Origin: Paenibacillus_E oryzisoli_A
GTDB taxonomy: Bacteria; Bacillota; Bacilli; Paenibacillales; NBRC-103111
Assembly: GCF_050467285.1 (NCBI RefSeq)
Contig: NZ_JBCMUN010000004.1
Location: forward strand, 124,001 to 188,000
Direction: 5' to 3'
Length of the DNA stretch: 64,000 nucleotides
This document shows, piece by piece, positions 17,668-26,198 of the stretch. The notes beneath the pieces are model-generated. The model was given only the letters and a program-made list of their open reading frames with translations. It did no database searches and was not told the DNA's origin. Made by a program: the position numbers and the translations under genes. Positions within the stretch are counted from its first letter, which is position 1; each line of letters opens with the position of its first letter.

Positions 17668-17725
17668 GAAAGCCTCCTGTGCAGACTATGTCCTGTACTT
17701 CCATTTCACAGGAAAGGAGGCTTTC
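17668..17725 (+). promoter_or_regulatory. Hairpin sequestering the Shine-Dalgarno of the following gene
   Basis: GAAAGCCTCCTGTG (17668-17681) is complementary to CACAGG plus GGAGGCTTTC (17707-17725, with a 3-base bulge). The right arm contains the AAAGGAGG ribosome site (17713-17720) of the gene starting at 17729. Folding would hide that site. No T-run follows, so it is not a simple terminator. Confidence 0.75.
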
Positions 17726-17728
17726 GCA

Positions 17729-18415
17729 ATGAAAGCTTTACCGATGAAAAAGCTCCTCGTCAGCTCCGTCGCACTGGCGTTCTTGCTGGGCGGCGCGCTG
17801 CAGGCGGGCGCACAGGAGCCGGCATCCACCAATCAGTCCTCTGTTTCCGCGAAACAAGCGGATGAGAAAGGCGGCGGCCAGCACAAGCGCAAATGGCCAA
17901 TTATTGAAGAAGCCGCGACCGTCATTGGTGTGGATAAGGAAGCCTTGTTCAAGACGCTGAAAGGCGGCAAAAGCATCGTCGAGGCTGCGGCCGAGAAAGG
18001 CATCTCCGAAGCGGATCTGACCGCGAAGCTGATGGCGATGCGGACAAGTAAGATTGAGACTGCCGTCAAGGACGGCAAGCTGACCGCCGATCAAGGCGAG
18101 CATATGAAGCAGGGCCTCGGGCAGCATTTGAAGTTCATCCTGAACGAAAAGAATCTGCTTGATCGGCACAGCGGCCATGGCAAGCATCACAAGTTCGGGT
18201 TGCGTCCGGATACGGACAAGCTGGCGAAGTCGCTTGGTTTGACCAAAGACGAGCTGCGCGCGCAGCTCCGCTCGGGCAAATCGCTCGCCGAAATCGCCCA
18301 AGCGAAAGGCGTGTCCAAGGACAAGCTCGTCGCGAATATCAAAGAGCAGTTGACGCCATCCATCGAGAAATGGGTGGACCATAAGCGCGTACCGAAAGCT
18401 AACGAGAAATCGTAG
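17729..18415 (+). CDS. Secreted protein with two copies of a helical motif
   Basis: The 228-residue product has a signal peptide (residues 1-28, cleavage near AGAQ). It then carries two copies of a helical motif with pattern LxxxLxxGKSxxEaAxxKGxS: LFKTLKGGKSIVEAAAEKG around residues 73-91 and LRAQLRSGKSLAEIAQAKG around 177-195. Between them is a His/Lys-rich spacer. This pattern occurs in secreted proteins of Paenibacillus without known function. The mature protein is strongly basic. The ribosome site is buried in a hairpin, so translation may be conditional. A good terminator follows. Confidence 0.8.
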   Translation: MKALPMKKLLVSSVALAFLLGGALQAGAQEPASTNQSSVSAKQADEKGGGQHKRKWPIIEEAATVIGVDKEALFKTLKGGKSIVEAAAEKGISEADLTAKLMAMRTSKIETAVKDGKLTADQGEHMKQGLGQHLKFILNEKNLLDRHSGHGKHHKFGLRPDTDKLAKSLGLTKDELRAQLRSGKSLAEIAQAKGVSKDKLVANIKEQLTPSIEKWVDHKRVPKANEKS

Positions 18416-18428
18416 CGCGTCTGGTCGT

Positions 18429-18487
18429 AATGCCTCTGACGCGGAATACACTTTAAGAAGTGTGTTTCCGGCAGAGGCATTTTTTAT
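18429..18487 (+). terminator. Intrinsic terminator
   Basis: AATGCCTCTG pairs with CAGAGGCATT, with further pairing inside, and a T-run follows at 18481. Confidence 0.85.
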
Positions 18488-18495
18488 ACTTTTAT

Positions 18496-18517
18496 AAAAA
18501 TGAGTGATTACTCACTT
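18496..18517. promoter_or_regulatory. TetR operator copy 1
   Basis: The 22-base unit here is repeated exactly at 18556-18577. Its core TGAGTGATTACTCA is an inverted repeat with one mismatch. It abuts and overlaps the -35 element of the exporter promoter. Confidence 0.75.
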
Positions 18518-18544
18518 CACAAAATTCAGTAAATCGCGTATGAT
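18516..18544 (+). promoter_or_regulatory. Sigma-A promoter of the ABC exporter-TetR operon
   Basis: TTCACA (18516-18521) and TATGAT (18539-18544) are 17 bases apart. The two operator copies flank this promoter. Confidence 0.8.
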
Positions 18545-18555
18545 GGAGGCAATAC

Positions 18556-18577
18556 AAAAATGAGTGATTACTCACTT
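18556..18577. promoter_or_regulatory. TetR operator copy 2
   Basis: This is an exact second copy of the unit at 18496-18517, 60 bases downstream. It lies just after the expected transcription start, before the TTG start of the ATPase gene. Confidence 0.75.
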
Positions 18578-18599
18578 TTAATGGAAGAGGTGCTTCACT

Positions 18600-19328
18600 T
18601 TGCCAACCCCGCCCTTGATTCAAGTCCAGGACGTCTCCAAGCAGTTTGGCGACAAGGTCGTGCTCGAGCATATCACCTTAACGCTCCCGAGTGCGCAAAT
18701 TTTCGGTCTGCTGGGACCTTCTGGCTCCGGCAAAACGACACTCGTCCGAATGATCGCAGGCATCGATGCCCCGACCTCCGGCTCCGTCGATGTGCTGGGC
18801 CAGCGGATGCCGCAGCTCGCCATGCTCTCGCGCATCGGCTATATGGCGCAATCGGATGCGCTCTACGCCGAGTTGACCGCGCAGGAGAATTTGGAGTTTT
18901 TCGCCTCGTTGTATGGGCTGGGCGGTGTCAAGCGCAAGCAGCGGATTCAGGACGTCATGGAACTCGTCGATCTGAGCGCGCACGTGAAAAAGCAGATCCA
19001 CCATTTCTCCGGCGGCATGAAGCGACGCCTCTCCCTCGCCATTTCGCTATTGCACGAACCGCAGCTGCTTATTCTCGACGAGCCGACCGTAGGCATCGAC
19101 CCCGTGCTGCGCAAATCGATCTGGGAGGAGCTCACGCACCTCAGCAAGCAAGGCACCGCTATCGTCGTGACGACGCACGTCATGGACGAAGCGGAGAAAT
19201 GCGACGTGCTCGGCATGATTCGCGACGGACGCCTTACCGCTGTCGGTACGCCAACTGAGCTAAAACAGGCAACGGGATCTGCAACCATTGAAGAAGCGTT
19301 CCTGTCTTACGGAGGTGCACGCGCATGA
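18600..19328 (+). CDS. ABC-2 exporter ATP-binding protein
   Basis: The 242-residue ATPase has Walker A GPSGSGKTT (about 39-47), the signature FSGGMKRRLS, Walker B LLILDEPT and the H-loop TTHVMDEA. Together with the downstream permease it would export a drug or lipid. The start is a TTG with AAGAGG 9 bases upstream. It is the first gene of the operon under the two TetR operators and overlaps the permease by ATGA. The substrate is unknown. Confidence 0.93.
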   Translation: MPTPPLIQVQDVSKQFGDKVVLEHITLTLPSAQIFGLLGPSGSGKTTLVRMIAGIDAPTSGSVDVLGQRMPQLAMLSRIGYMAQSDALYAELTAQENLEFFASLYGLGGVKRKQRIQDVMELVDLSAHVKKQIHHFSGGMKRRLSLAISLLHEPQLLILDEPTVGIDPVLRKSIWEELTHLSKQGTAIVVTTHVMDEAEKCDVLGMIRDGRLTAVGTPTELKQATGSATIEEAFLSYGGARA

Positions 19329-20353
19329 GAATACGGGCCATTGTGATTCGGATTTTACGACAATTTTTCCATGATAAACGTACCCTCATGATGATGCTCG
19401 TCGCCCCGATGCTCATTCTGTTTATGATGTCGCTCGTCTTTAACGGCGATACGTACGTGCCTAAGATTGGTGCTGTGAACGTGCCCGCTCCGTTTGTACA
19501 CAAGCTTCAGGACTTGAACACGGAAGTCATCGCCTATTCGTCCGAAGATGCTCAAACCGAGCTCGACCACAACCGGCTGGATGCGGTCATCACCATGAAC
19601 GGCGCAGCGCCGCAAGTCCAGCTGGAAGGCAGCGATCCGAGCAAGAATAGAGCCATCCTGTTCCTGCTGCAGAAGGCCGTGCAAAATGCTGTCCCAGCAA
19701 GCGCCGCTGCCGCCATGCCGACCATTACGTATCTGCACGGCTCCGCCGATATGGCGGCTTTTGACAATTTCGGTCCTGTGCTCATCGGCTTCTTCGTGTT
19801 CTTCTTCGTCTTCCTGCTGTCCGGCGTCGCCTTCCTGCGGGAACGAACCGGCGGCACGCTGGAGCGACTGCTTGCCACCCCGCTGCGCAGATGGGAAATC
19901 GTCGTCGGGTACATTCTCGGCTTCGGCATTTTTACGACGCTGCAGTCGGCGCTCATCGCCTGGTTTGCCACAAGCGTGCTAGGCCTGATGCTGGTCGGCT
20001 CCTTCTGGTACGTGCTGCTCATTACGCTGCTGCTGGCGTTAACCGCGTTGTCCTTGGGCACGCTGATTTCGGCCTTTGCCAATAACGAGTTCCAGATGAT
20101 TCAGTTCATCCCGCTCATTATCGTCCCGCAAGTGTTCTTCTCCGGCTTGTTCAGCCTAGATACGATGTCCGTCTATTTGCGCTGGATTGGCACGATCATG
20201 CCGCTCAAATACGGTGCTGACGCACTTAGGAACATCATGATACGCGGCGCTGGCTGGGACCGCATCTGGTTCGATGTCCTGGTGCTTGCGCTGTTCACCA
20301 TCGTCTTCATGGGACTGAATATAGTGGCGCTCAAGAAACATCGTAAGATATAA
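19325..20353 (+). CDS. ABC-2 type exporter permease
   Basis: The 342-residue permease has an N-terminal membrane segment (about residues 20-40), a long extracellular domain (about 45-150), and five further segments from about 158 to the end, with the FLRERTGGTLERLLATPL signature of the ABC-2 family. The ATG overlaps the ATPase stop as ATGA, so the two are translationally coupled. Drug or lipid-like cargo is typical of the family; nothing here fixes it. Confidence 0.92.
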   Translation: MRIRAIVIRILRQFFHDKRTLMMMLVAPMLILFMMSLVFNGDTYVPKIGAVNVPAPFVHKLQDLNTEVIAYSSEDAQTELDHNRLDAVITMNGAAPQVQLEGSDPSKNRAILFLLQKAVQNAVPASAAAAMPTITYLHGSADMAAFDNFGPVLIGFFVFFFVFLLSGVAFLRERTGGTLERLLATPLRRWEIVVGYILGFGIFTTLQSALIAWFATSVLGLMLVGSFWYVLLITLLLALTALSLGTLISAFANNEFQMIQFIPLIIVPQVFFSGLFSLDTMSVYLRWIGTIMPLKYGADALRNIMIRGAGWDRIWFDVLVLALFTIVFMGLNIVALKKHRKI

Positions 20354-20392
20354 TAGAGCGATGTCGAAAGTTTATGAAGCGAGGTAAGGGCA

Positions 20393-21049
20393 ATGTCTGA
20401 CATAGAGCCGTGGCTGGCGGAGCTGCTGCGCCTGAACGATGAAGAAGAGAAAATGACGGATAAACAGATCAAGATCGTGCAAGCCGCTGTCGAGATTTTC
20501 TCGGAAAAAGGGTTTGCCGGCTCCTCCACCAGCGAGATTGCGCAGAAAGCTGGCGTAGCCGAGGGAACCATTTTCCGCCACTATAAAACGAAAAAAGAAC
20601 TGCTGCTCTCGATCGTGGCGCCGATCATGGCAAAGCTTGTCGCGCCATTTGCTGTCAAAGATTTTACCAAGGTCCTCGAGGCTGATTACCCGGACGTCGA
20701 GCAGTTTTTACGCGCTGTGCTGCGGAACCGGTTTGAATTTGCCCGCAAGCATGTTCATGTGCTGAAAATCTTTTTGCACGAGATTCCTTTCCATGCTGAG
20801 CTGCGCGAGCAGTTCAAGGACACAGTCGCTCCGCTCGTGTTGGAAAAGGCGTATAAAGCCATTCGCCACTTTCAGGCGCAAGGCCAGCTCATCGAGCTGC
20901 CGCCTCCTGCCACCATGCGAATGGTGGCCACGACCATGATCGGCTTCGTCATTTTCCGCTTCCTGCTGCTGCCTGAGAATGACTGGGACGATGAGCTGGA
21001 GCTGGAACGGACGATTCAATTTATTTTACATGGCTTGACGCCTCGGTAA
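20393..21049 (+). CDS. TetR/AcrR-family regulator of the ABC exporter operon
   Basis: The 218-residue regulator has a TetR helix-turn-helix (AAVEIFSEKGFAGSSTSEIA then GVAEGTIFRHYKTKKEL, residues about 30-70) and a helical ligand domain. The extra 20 or so N-terminal residues are uncommon. It is the last gene of the exporter operon. The two matching palindromes around the operon promoter are its probable targets, giving autorepression relieved by the exporter's substrate. GAGGTAAGG lies just before the ATG. Confidence 0.92.
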   Translation: MSDIEPWLAELLRLNDEEEKMTDKQIKIVQAAVEIFSEKGFAGSSTSEIAQKAGVAEGTIFRHYKTKKELLLSIVAPIMAKLVAPFAVKDFTKVLEADYPDVEQFLRAVLRNRFEFARKHVHVLKIFLHEIPFHAELREQFKDTVAPLVLEKAYKAIRHFQAQGQLIELPPPATMRMVATTMIGFVIFRFLLLPENDWDDELELERTIQFILHGLTPR

Positions 21050-21053
21050 AGAC

Positions 21054-21109
21054 AAAAAAAGCTGCACACCGCTCTCCGCTTACCGGAGTTGCGATGTGCA
21101 GCTTTTTTG
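21054..21109. terminator. Bidirectional terminator
   Basis: A long stem (AAAAAAGCTGCACA pairing with TGTGCAGCTTTTTT plus an inner hairpin) with T-runs on both sides separates the convergent tetR and MFS genes. Confidence 0.9.
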
Positions 21110-21116
21110 CGAGCAG

Positions 21117-22289
21117 CTAGACAGCCTGCTGCGCTCTTACCTTGCGGCGATCCGTCAGGATGAACCGCTGCAGCAAGAGCAGTGCGGCGAGGCACAGCAC
21201 GCCGCCGATGATGAACGGCAGCTCGTGCGCGATGGCGAACACGGCGCCGCCGAGCAGCGGCCCCATGATGCGGCCGAGGCTGTCCATCGAGGAGCTCAGG
21301 CCCGAAGCGACGCCCTGCCCTACCGTCGTCCGCTGGGTAATCAGCGACGTCACGCATGGACGAATGAGCGCGTTGCCTGCGCCGAACACAGATAAGTAGA
21401 TCGCGGCCGTCGCCACGCTGCTGGAATACAGCAGCAGGAAGAAGCCAGCCGCCGACAACACGAGCCCGACGCCGATCACGAACGGCTCGGAGCCTTGCTT
21501 CACCAGGCGGCGCACAACGCCGCCTTGAATGAGCGCGCCGACCACGCCGCTGGCAAGGAACATCATGCCGATGTCGAACGGCGTTGCGCCGATTTTATCC
21601 ATCTGGTAGTACTGGAGCGTTGCTTCCAGACCTGCCAGCGTGAACGTGACGAAGAACGACAGTACGAACAAATACTTCGACGAGCCGGAGAAAGCGGTCC
21701 AACGGGAAGGCGCTTTCTCTTTCACAGAACGGCGCTTGTCCGGTGTAAGCGATTCCTTCAACACCGTAAATGCAAGGACGAACGAAGCCAAGGAAATCGC
21801 AGCCGCCACGAAAAACGGCGTATACGTTCCCCACTTGCTGACGATCCCGCCGATCGCCGGACCAAAAATAAAGCCGAGACCGATCGACATCCCGACCATC
21901 CCCATGCCTTTCGTCCGATTCTCGACGGTTGTAATGTCTGCGACGTACGCAACGGCACATGCCGTTGCCGCACCGGAGAACAGTCCGCCCAGAATCCGCG
22001 ACACGTACATAATCCACAGATGATCATTGGCCACGCCAAAAATGACGAAACTGACACTAAATCCTAAGAGTCCAATCAAAATAATGGGTCTACGCCCGAT
22101 CCTGTCCGACAATCCGCCCCAAAACGGCGACATAAAAAAAGACACCGCCGAGTAAACCGACAGTAGCAGCGCATTATGGTACTGCGCGCCCGCGCCGTTT
22201 ACCACTTCCGGCATAATCGGAATAATGATTCCGAAGCCGACGAAAATCGTCATCAACAGCAGCATGATGACTCCAATCTGTTTGCCCAT
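21117..22289 (-). CDS. MFS multidrug-type efflux transporter
   Basis: This 12-segment major facilitator has the antiporter motif A GGLSDRIGRRPIIL between helices 2 and 3 and motif C (GFIFGPAIGG) in helix 5, marks of drug/proton antiporters such as Bmr and NorA. Length is about 390 residues. The ATG at 22289 lies 11 bases after GGAGG; the upstream in-frame TTG (22307) has no good site. It starts 33 bases after a second MFS gene and is probably co-transcribed with it. The substrate is unknown. Confidence 0.88.
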   Translation of the reverse strand: MGKQIGVIMLLLMTIFVGFGIIIPIMPEVVNGAGAQYHNALLLSVYSAVSFFMSPFWGGLSDRIGRRPIILIGLLGFSVSFVIFGVANDHLWIMYVSRILGGLFSGAATACAVAYVADITTVENRTKGMGMVGMSIGLGFIFGPAIGGIVSKWGTYTPFFVAAAISLASFVLAFTVLKESLTPDKRRSVKEKAPSRWTAFSGSSKYLFVLSFFVTFTLAGLEATLQYYQMDKIGATPFDIGMMFLASGVVGALIQGGVVRRLVKQGSEPFVIGVGLVLSAAGFFLLLYSSSVATAAIYLSVFGAGNALIRPCVTSLITQRTTVGQGVASGLSSSMDSLGRIMGPLLGGAVFAIAHELPFIIGGVLCLAALLLLQRFILTDRRKVRAQQAV

Positions 22290-22322
22290 GATGCCTAATG
22301 CCTCCAACCTATCATTTTCTTA

Positions 22323-23564
22323 TTATCGTACCATACCTTTTTTGGGGATGGAAATGAACATTTGAAGAACAAGCAGCACCACGAGCACGCAGCCGCTCAT
22401 CACAAACGGTGCGTGGTAGCCATACACGTCCCACAACTTGCCGGAGACAATCGGCCCAATAATCATGCCAAGGCCCTCTATTGTTAGAAAGAAGCCCCAC
22501 ACCGCCCCCCGCTTCTCCGGCGGAATCGCCGAAGCAATCAGTGCATTCCACGAAGGTATAATAAACGCATACCCGATGCCAAGCAGTCCCACAAGCACGT
22601 AGAGTGAGGTCATGGACGTCACATACGTAAACAGCAGAAGCGCTGCAGCAGCGCAGGAGAAGCCCGCGATCAGGTATGGACGAATGCCGGTCTTATCAAC
22701 AATTTTGCCCATCGGAAGCAGGAAGACGACGGTGATCGCGCCTCCTGCGATCAGAAACATACTATATTGAAGCGAAGACAGCTTCAGCACATCCTTGGCG
22801 TAGAGCGTCAATATCGGCGTCAGAATGCCGAGCGCGAACGTCTGGGCGAACATCAATGGAAACATGAGCGGGCTGACGGTCATGGAGCGGCGAACTTCCT
22901 GCAAATACTGCCGAACTCGCACGCCGAGCGGCAGTTTGGTCCCTTCTACCTCCACCTGTCGCTCCCGGGTTTCCGCCCTTTTCTTCCTCGGCAGCAGCAG
23001 CGCCGTCACGACTACGATCGTCATGCAGCCGAGCAGCAGTCGAAACGAAGGTCCATATGCACTGCCATGGATAAAGAAGTTAATCACAACCGGCCCGAGC
23101 CCCACGCCGGACAGCCATGCCATATAAACGACGCTCAGCACCGTCGCTTTGCCGTTTTCACCGGCCACCTCAGTCGCGCCTGTGATGACGCACGGCCACA
23201 GCGGTGCTGTGCCAGCGCCGAGCAGCACACACGCCAGCACGATCCAGGCGGGGCTCATCATGATGGCCATCAGGATGACGGAAATGAACGTGCACAAGAC
23301 GCCTGACAGCATAATCGTCCGATAGCCTAAATGATCGATTAACCAGCCTACAGGCGTTCTCAGCGCATTATCGCCGATATACTGCGCCGCCAGCGCCCAG
23401 CCGATCATAAAGGCCGAGGCGCCGAGCGACGTTTTCAGATACACAGGCAGGATCGTGATCAGCAAGGCCCCTTTTACAAATTCAACGATGAACATAATGA
23501 TTAATAATTCAATGACAAAGGGGGAAAATTTCCCCGCTTTAGCCCTATTTGTCACGGTTTCCAT
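22323..23564 (-). CDS. MFS transporter
   Basis: The 413-residue transporter has 12 predicted segments, the LIDHLGYRTIML loop after helix 2 (a degenerate motif A) and a long cytosolic loop with a charged stretch (KKRAETRERQ) in the middle. It resembles Gram-positive MFS exporters but I cannot assign a substrate. AAGGAG lies 8 bases before the ATG. It is the first of two adjacent MFS genes and is divergent from the decarboxylase gene. Confidence 0.87.
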   Translation of the reverse strand: METVTNRAKAGKFSPFVIELLIIMFIVEFVKGALLITILPVYLKTSLGASAFMIGWALAAQYIGDNALRTPVGWLIDHLGYRTIMLSGVLCTFISVILMAIMMSPAWIVLACVLLGAGTAPLWPCVITGATEVAGENGKATVLSVVYMAWLSGVGLGPVVINFFIHGSAYGPSFRLLLGCMTIVVVTALLLPRKKRAETRERQVEVEGTKLPLGVRVRQYLQEVRRSMTVSPLMFPLMFAQTFALGILTPILTLYAKDVLKLSSLQYSMFLIAGGAITVVFLLPMGKIVDKTGIRPYLIAGFSCAAAALLLFTYVTSMTSLYVLVGLLGIGYAFIIPSWNALIASAIPPEKRGAVWGFFLTIEGLGMIIGPIVSGKLWDVYGYHAPFVMSGCVLVVLLVLQMFISIPKKGMVR

Positions 23565-23649
23565 CCGGGTTTCTCCTTTACTTCACGAATTTGGCAGGAT
23601 GACTGTTAGTTTCGCCTAAAATCGTACAAACTATTTTCAAAAAATTAGC

Positions 23650-23677
23650 TTGCATGCGCGGCCCATTTTGTTATACT
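23650..23677 (+). promoter_or_regulatory. Promoter of the decarboxylase gene
   Basis: TTGCAT (23650-23655) and TATACT (23672-23677) are 16 bases apart, about 60 bases before the GTG start. Confidence 0.6.
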
Positions 23678-23736
23678 CAATTAAGTTTGTTCATTATTCG
23701 ACAAGCAATCTACGATAGAAGGGAAGCGATATTCAG

Positions 23737-25206
23737 GTGGATCATACCCTTACTCCCCTGTTCAGTGCACTGCTTCAGCATGCAGAGAAAAATCCAATTC
23801 AGTTTCACATTCCTGGCCACAAAAAAGGGGTTGGCATGGACCCGGAGTTTCGCGCTTTTATCGGCGACAATGCCCTGTCCATCGACCTCATTAATATAGC
23901 ACCGCTCGATGACCTTCACCAGCCGATGGGCGTCATTGAGGAAGCGCAGAAGCTGGCTGCGGATGCGTTCGGCGCCGACCATACGTTCTTCTCCGTCCAA
24001 GGTACGAGCGGAGCGATCATGACGATGATCATGTCTGTCTGCTCCGAAGGCGATAAAATCATCGTGCCGCGCAACGTGCATAAATCGATTCTGGCGGCGA
24101 TTATTTTCGTCGGCGCTAAGCCTGTCTTCATTCAGCCGCTGCGCGACAAAAACCTCGGTATCGACCATGGCATTCCTGTCCGCTCGGTTCGCCGCGCGCT
24201 TGAGAAGCATCCCGATGCCAAAGCCGTGCTCGTCATTAACCCGACGTATTACGGCGTCTGTACAAATTTGAAAGAAATCGTGGAGCTTGTCCACACTTAC
24301 AATATTCCGGTGCTCGTCGATGAGGCGCACGGCGTGCTGACGCATTTCCATGACAAGCTGCCGATGTCCGCAATGGAAGCCGGCGCCGACATGGCGGCCA
24401 CCTCCGTACATAAGCTCGGCGGCTCCATGACGCAAAGCTCCGTGCTGAATGTACAAGGGCCGCGCGTTAATCCGAAGCGCATTCAAACGATTATGTCGAT
24501 GCTGACGACAACGTCGACGTCTTACATTTTGCTCGCATCACTGGATGCATCCCGCCGCCACTTGGCCTTGAACGGCCGTGCCATGGCGGAGCGTACGATC
24601 GAGCTTGCTCAGCATGCACGATGTGCCATTAACGAAATCCCGAATCTGTACTGCTTCGGAGATGAGATTTTGGGCGAGGAAGCAACTTTCACTTACGACC
24701 CGACCAAAGTGTGCGTTCACGTGCGCAAGCTCGGCATTACCGGTTTTGAAGTCGAGAACTGGCTGCGTGAGCATTACAACATCGAAGTTGAAATGAGCGA
24801 CATGTATAACATTCTGTGCCTGATCACGCCTGGCGATACCCGCGAGGACGTCGAGACGCTGCTGACGGCGTTGCGCGAGCTTTCCCACATTAACGATGAC
24901 GTGGCCGAAGTCAAAGAAGTGGTCATTGAAGTGCCGGCCATCCCGCAATTGACGCTAACGCCACGCGACGCGTTCTATGGCGAAACGGAAGTCATCCCGT
25001 TCAAAGAATCCGCCGACCGGATCATTGCGGAATTCATCTACGTGTACCCGCCAGGCATTCCGATTTTGCTGCCAGGCGAGGTTATTACCCAAGAGCTGAT
25101 CGACTACATCGTCGACCATGTAGAAGTAGGGCTGCCTGTCAAAGGTCCCGAAGATCGCAGCGTTCAGAACGTCAAAGTCATTGTCGAGACGCAAGCGATC
25201 TTCTAG
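23737..25206 (+). CDS. speA: Arginine/lysine/ornithine decarboxylase, SpeA type
   Basis: This is a PLP enzyme of the Orn/Lys/Arg decarboxylase family I, 489 residues, the length of Bacillus SpeA, which makes agmatine for polyamine synthesis. Marks are FHIPGHKKG at the N-terminus, GTSGAIMTMI, DEAHGVL with the cofactor Asp, and the PLP Lys in SVHKLGGSMTQSS. The C-terminal substrate domain (YVYPPGIPILLPGE) is complete. The start is a GTG with GAAGGGA upstream. Arginine versus lysine specificity cannot be settled by eye. Confidence 0.88.
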   Translation: MDHTLTPLFSALLQHAEKNPIQFHIPGHKKGVGMDPEFRAFIGDNALSIDLINIAPLDDLHQPMGVIEEAQKLAADAFGADHTFFSVQGTSGAIMTMIMSVCSEGDKIIVPRNVHKSILAAIIFVGAKPVFIQPLRDKNLGIDHGIPVRSVRRALEKHPDAKAVLVINPTYYGVCTNLKEIVELVHTYNIPVLVDEAHGVLTHFHDKLPMSAMEAGADMAATSVHKLGGSMTQSSVLNVQGPRVNPKRIQTIMSMLTTTSTSYILLASLDASRRHLALNGRAMAERTIELAQHARCAINEIPNLYCFGDEILGEEATFTYDPTKVCVHVRKLGITGFEVENWLREHYNIEVEMSDMYNILCLITPGDTREDVETLLTALRELSHINDDVAEVKEVVIEVPAIPQLTLTPRDAFYGETEVIPFKESADRIIAEFIYVYPPGIPILLPGEVITQELIDYIVDHVEVGLPVKGPEDRSVQNVKVIVETQAIF

Positions 25207-25246
25207 CTTCGTTGTCCCTAGCCCACCGGCTCCCTGCAGGGATATA

Positions 25247-25275
25247 TTGTAAAACCGTTTTCAGGATGCTATGAT
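25247..25275 (+). promoter_or_regulatory. Promoter of the DUF1885 gene
   Basis: TTGTAA (25247-25252) and TATGAT (25270-25275) are separated by 17 bases, so this gene need not depend on speA readthrough. Confidence 0.7.
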
Positions 25276-25309
25276 AGGGAAGATGTTTAGCGAATGAGGT
25301 GATCAAGGA

Positions 25310-25729
25310 ATGGCTCAAAGCGCTTATATTAAATTCGTATCTGGATCCGCCGTCTCCGCTCTTACCTTGGATGAAATCAAGGAAAAGCTGTTGCATTACC
25401 GTGATCAGCTCGGTCAAACCGCCAAGCAGCTTGGCTGGGAATATGACGAGGCCGGTTTTCCGTATACCATCGAGACGAAGCCGGAAGGCGAAGGCAAATG
25501 GTTTTATCTGAAAGGGACGAATGCGCTGTACCGCAACATCGTCATTGGTGTCGGCTCGGAAGGAAGCCCGGATGAGCAACGCCATTACGTGCAGTTCGTC
25601 CTGCCCGACAACGCAACCCATGGGGACAAGAGCAAGGGCAACGAATATTGCAAATATCTCAGCAAATTATTGAAAGCGGAACTTCATTTATTCAATGGCC
25701 GGACCATGTATTTTAATCCTCGCAAATAA
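25310..25729 (+). CDS. DUF1885-family protein
   Basis: The 139-residue cytosolic protein resembles the DUF1885 family of Bacillus: SAYIKFVSGSA, a long amphipathic helix, FPYTIETKPEGEGKWFYLKG, and a C-terminal alpha/beta part. No catalytic motif is seen and the function is unknown. GAGGTG and AAGGA both lie before the ATG. It has its own promoter and a terminator, so it is monocistronic. Confidence 0.75.
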   Translation: MAQSAYIKFVSGSAVSALTLDEIKEKLLHYRDQLGQTAKQLGWEYDEAGFPYTIETKPEGEGKWFYLKGTNALYRNIVIGVGSEGSPDEQRHYVQFVLPDNATHGDKSKGNEYCKYLSKLLKAELHLFNGRTMYFNPRK

Positions 25730-25740
25730 AGCAAAATTAA

Positions 25741-25773
25741 AACCCCCTAACAGATCGCTAGGGGGTCTTCTTT
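25741..25773. terminator. Intrinsic terminator
   Basis: ACCCCCTA pairs with TAGGGGGT, with short U-rich tails on both strands, between convergent genes. Confidence 0.8.
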
Positions 25774-25795
25774 ATCGCTTATGTACGAATTGCGC

Positions 25796-26107
25796 TTATT
25801 CGTCGCCTTCTTGGGCTACGATTTCATTGTAAATCGTTACGACGCGCTCCCATTCTTGCTCATCTTCAATGTTGACCAAATAAGCCTCTTCGTCTTCTTC
25901 TTCAACACGGAAAATGACGCCATCAGCGTCCGGATCGTTGCGATCAAGCAATACCGCGTAAGCTTGATCTTGAGATTGGAAGGTATAGACCATCACCATC
26001 TCATGCTCTTTCCCGTTCTCGTCCGTTACGATAAAAACATCTTCCCCATGGTCGTGATCGTGGTCACAGTCCGGGCCGTGTACATGATCATGCTTCTCAT
26101 CGCTCAC
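25796..26107 (-). CDS. DUF1292-family protein with His-rich N-terminus
   Basis: The 103-residue acidic protein fits DUF1292 (YrzB-like): VFIVTDENGKEHEMVMVYTF and AYAVLLDRNDPDAD, then a Glu/Asp run. Before the domain is a His/Asp-rich stretch (HDHVHGPDCDHDHDHG, residues 6-21) with a Cys, which could bind a metal. That extension is the odd part of the gene; the family function is unknown. The start is a GTG with GAGGT 8 bases away. Confidence 0.85.
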   Translation of the reverse strand: MSDEKHDHVHGPDCDHDHDHGEDVFIVTDENGKEHEMVMVYTFQSQDQAYAVLLDRNDPDADGVIFRVEEEDEEAYLVNIEDEQEWERVVTIYNEIVAQEGDE

Positions 26108-26198
26108 AGGCAGAACCTCATTTCATCAAATAATAGTTACCTCAATATCCTATCATTTTCGCAGATAGAGGTCAAACCAGTTCGCGTGAGGGAATATG

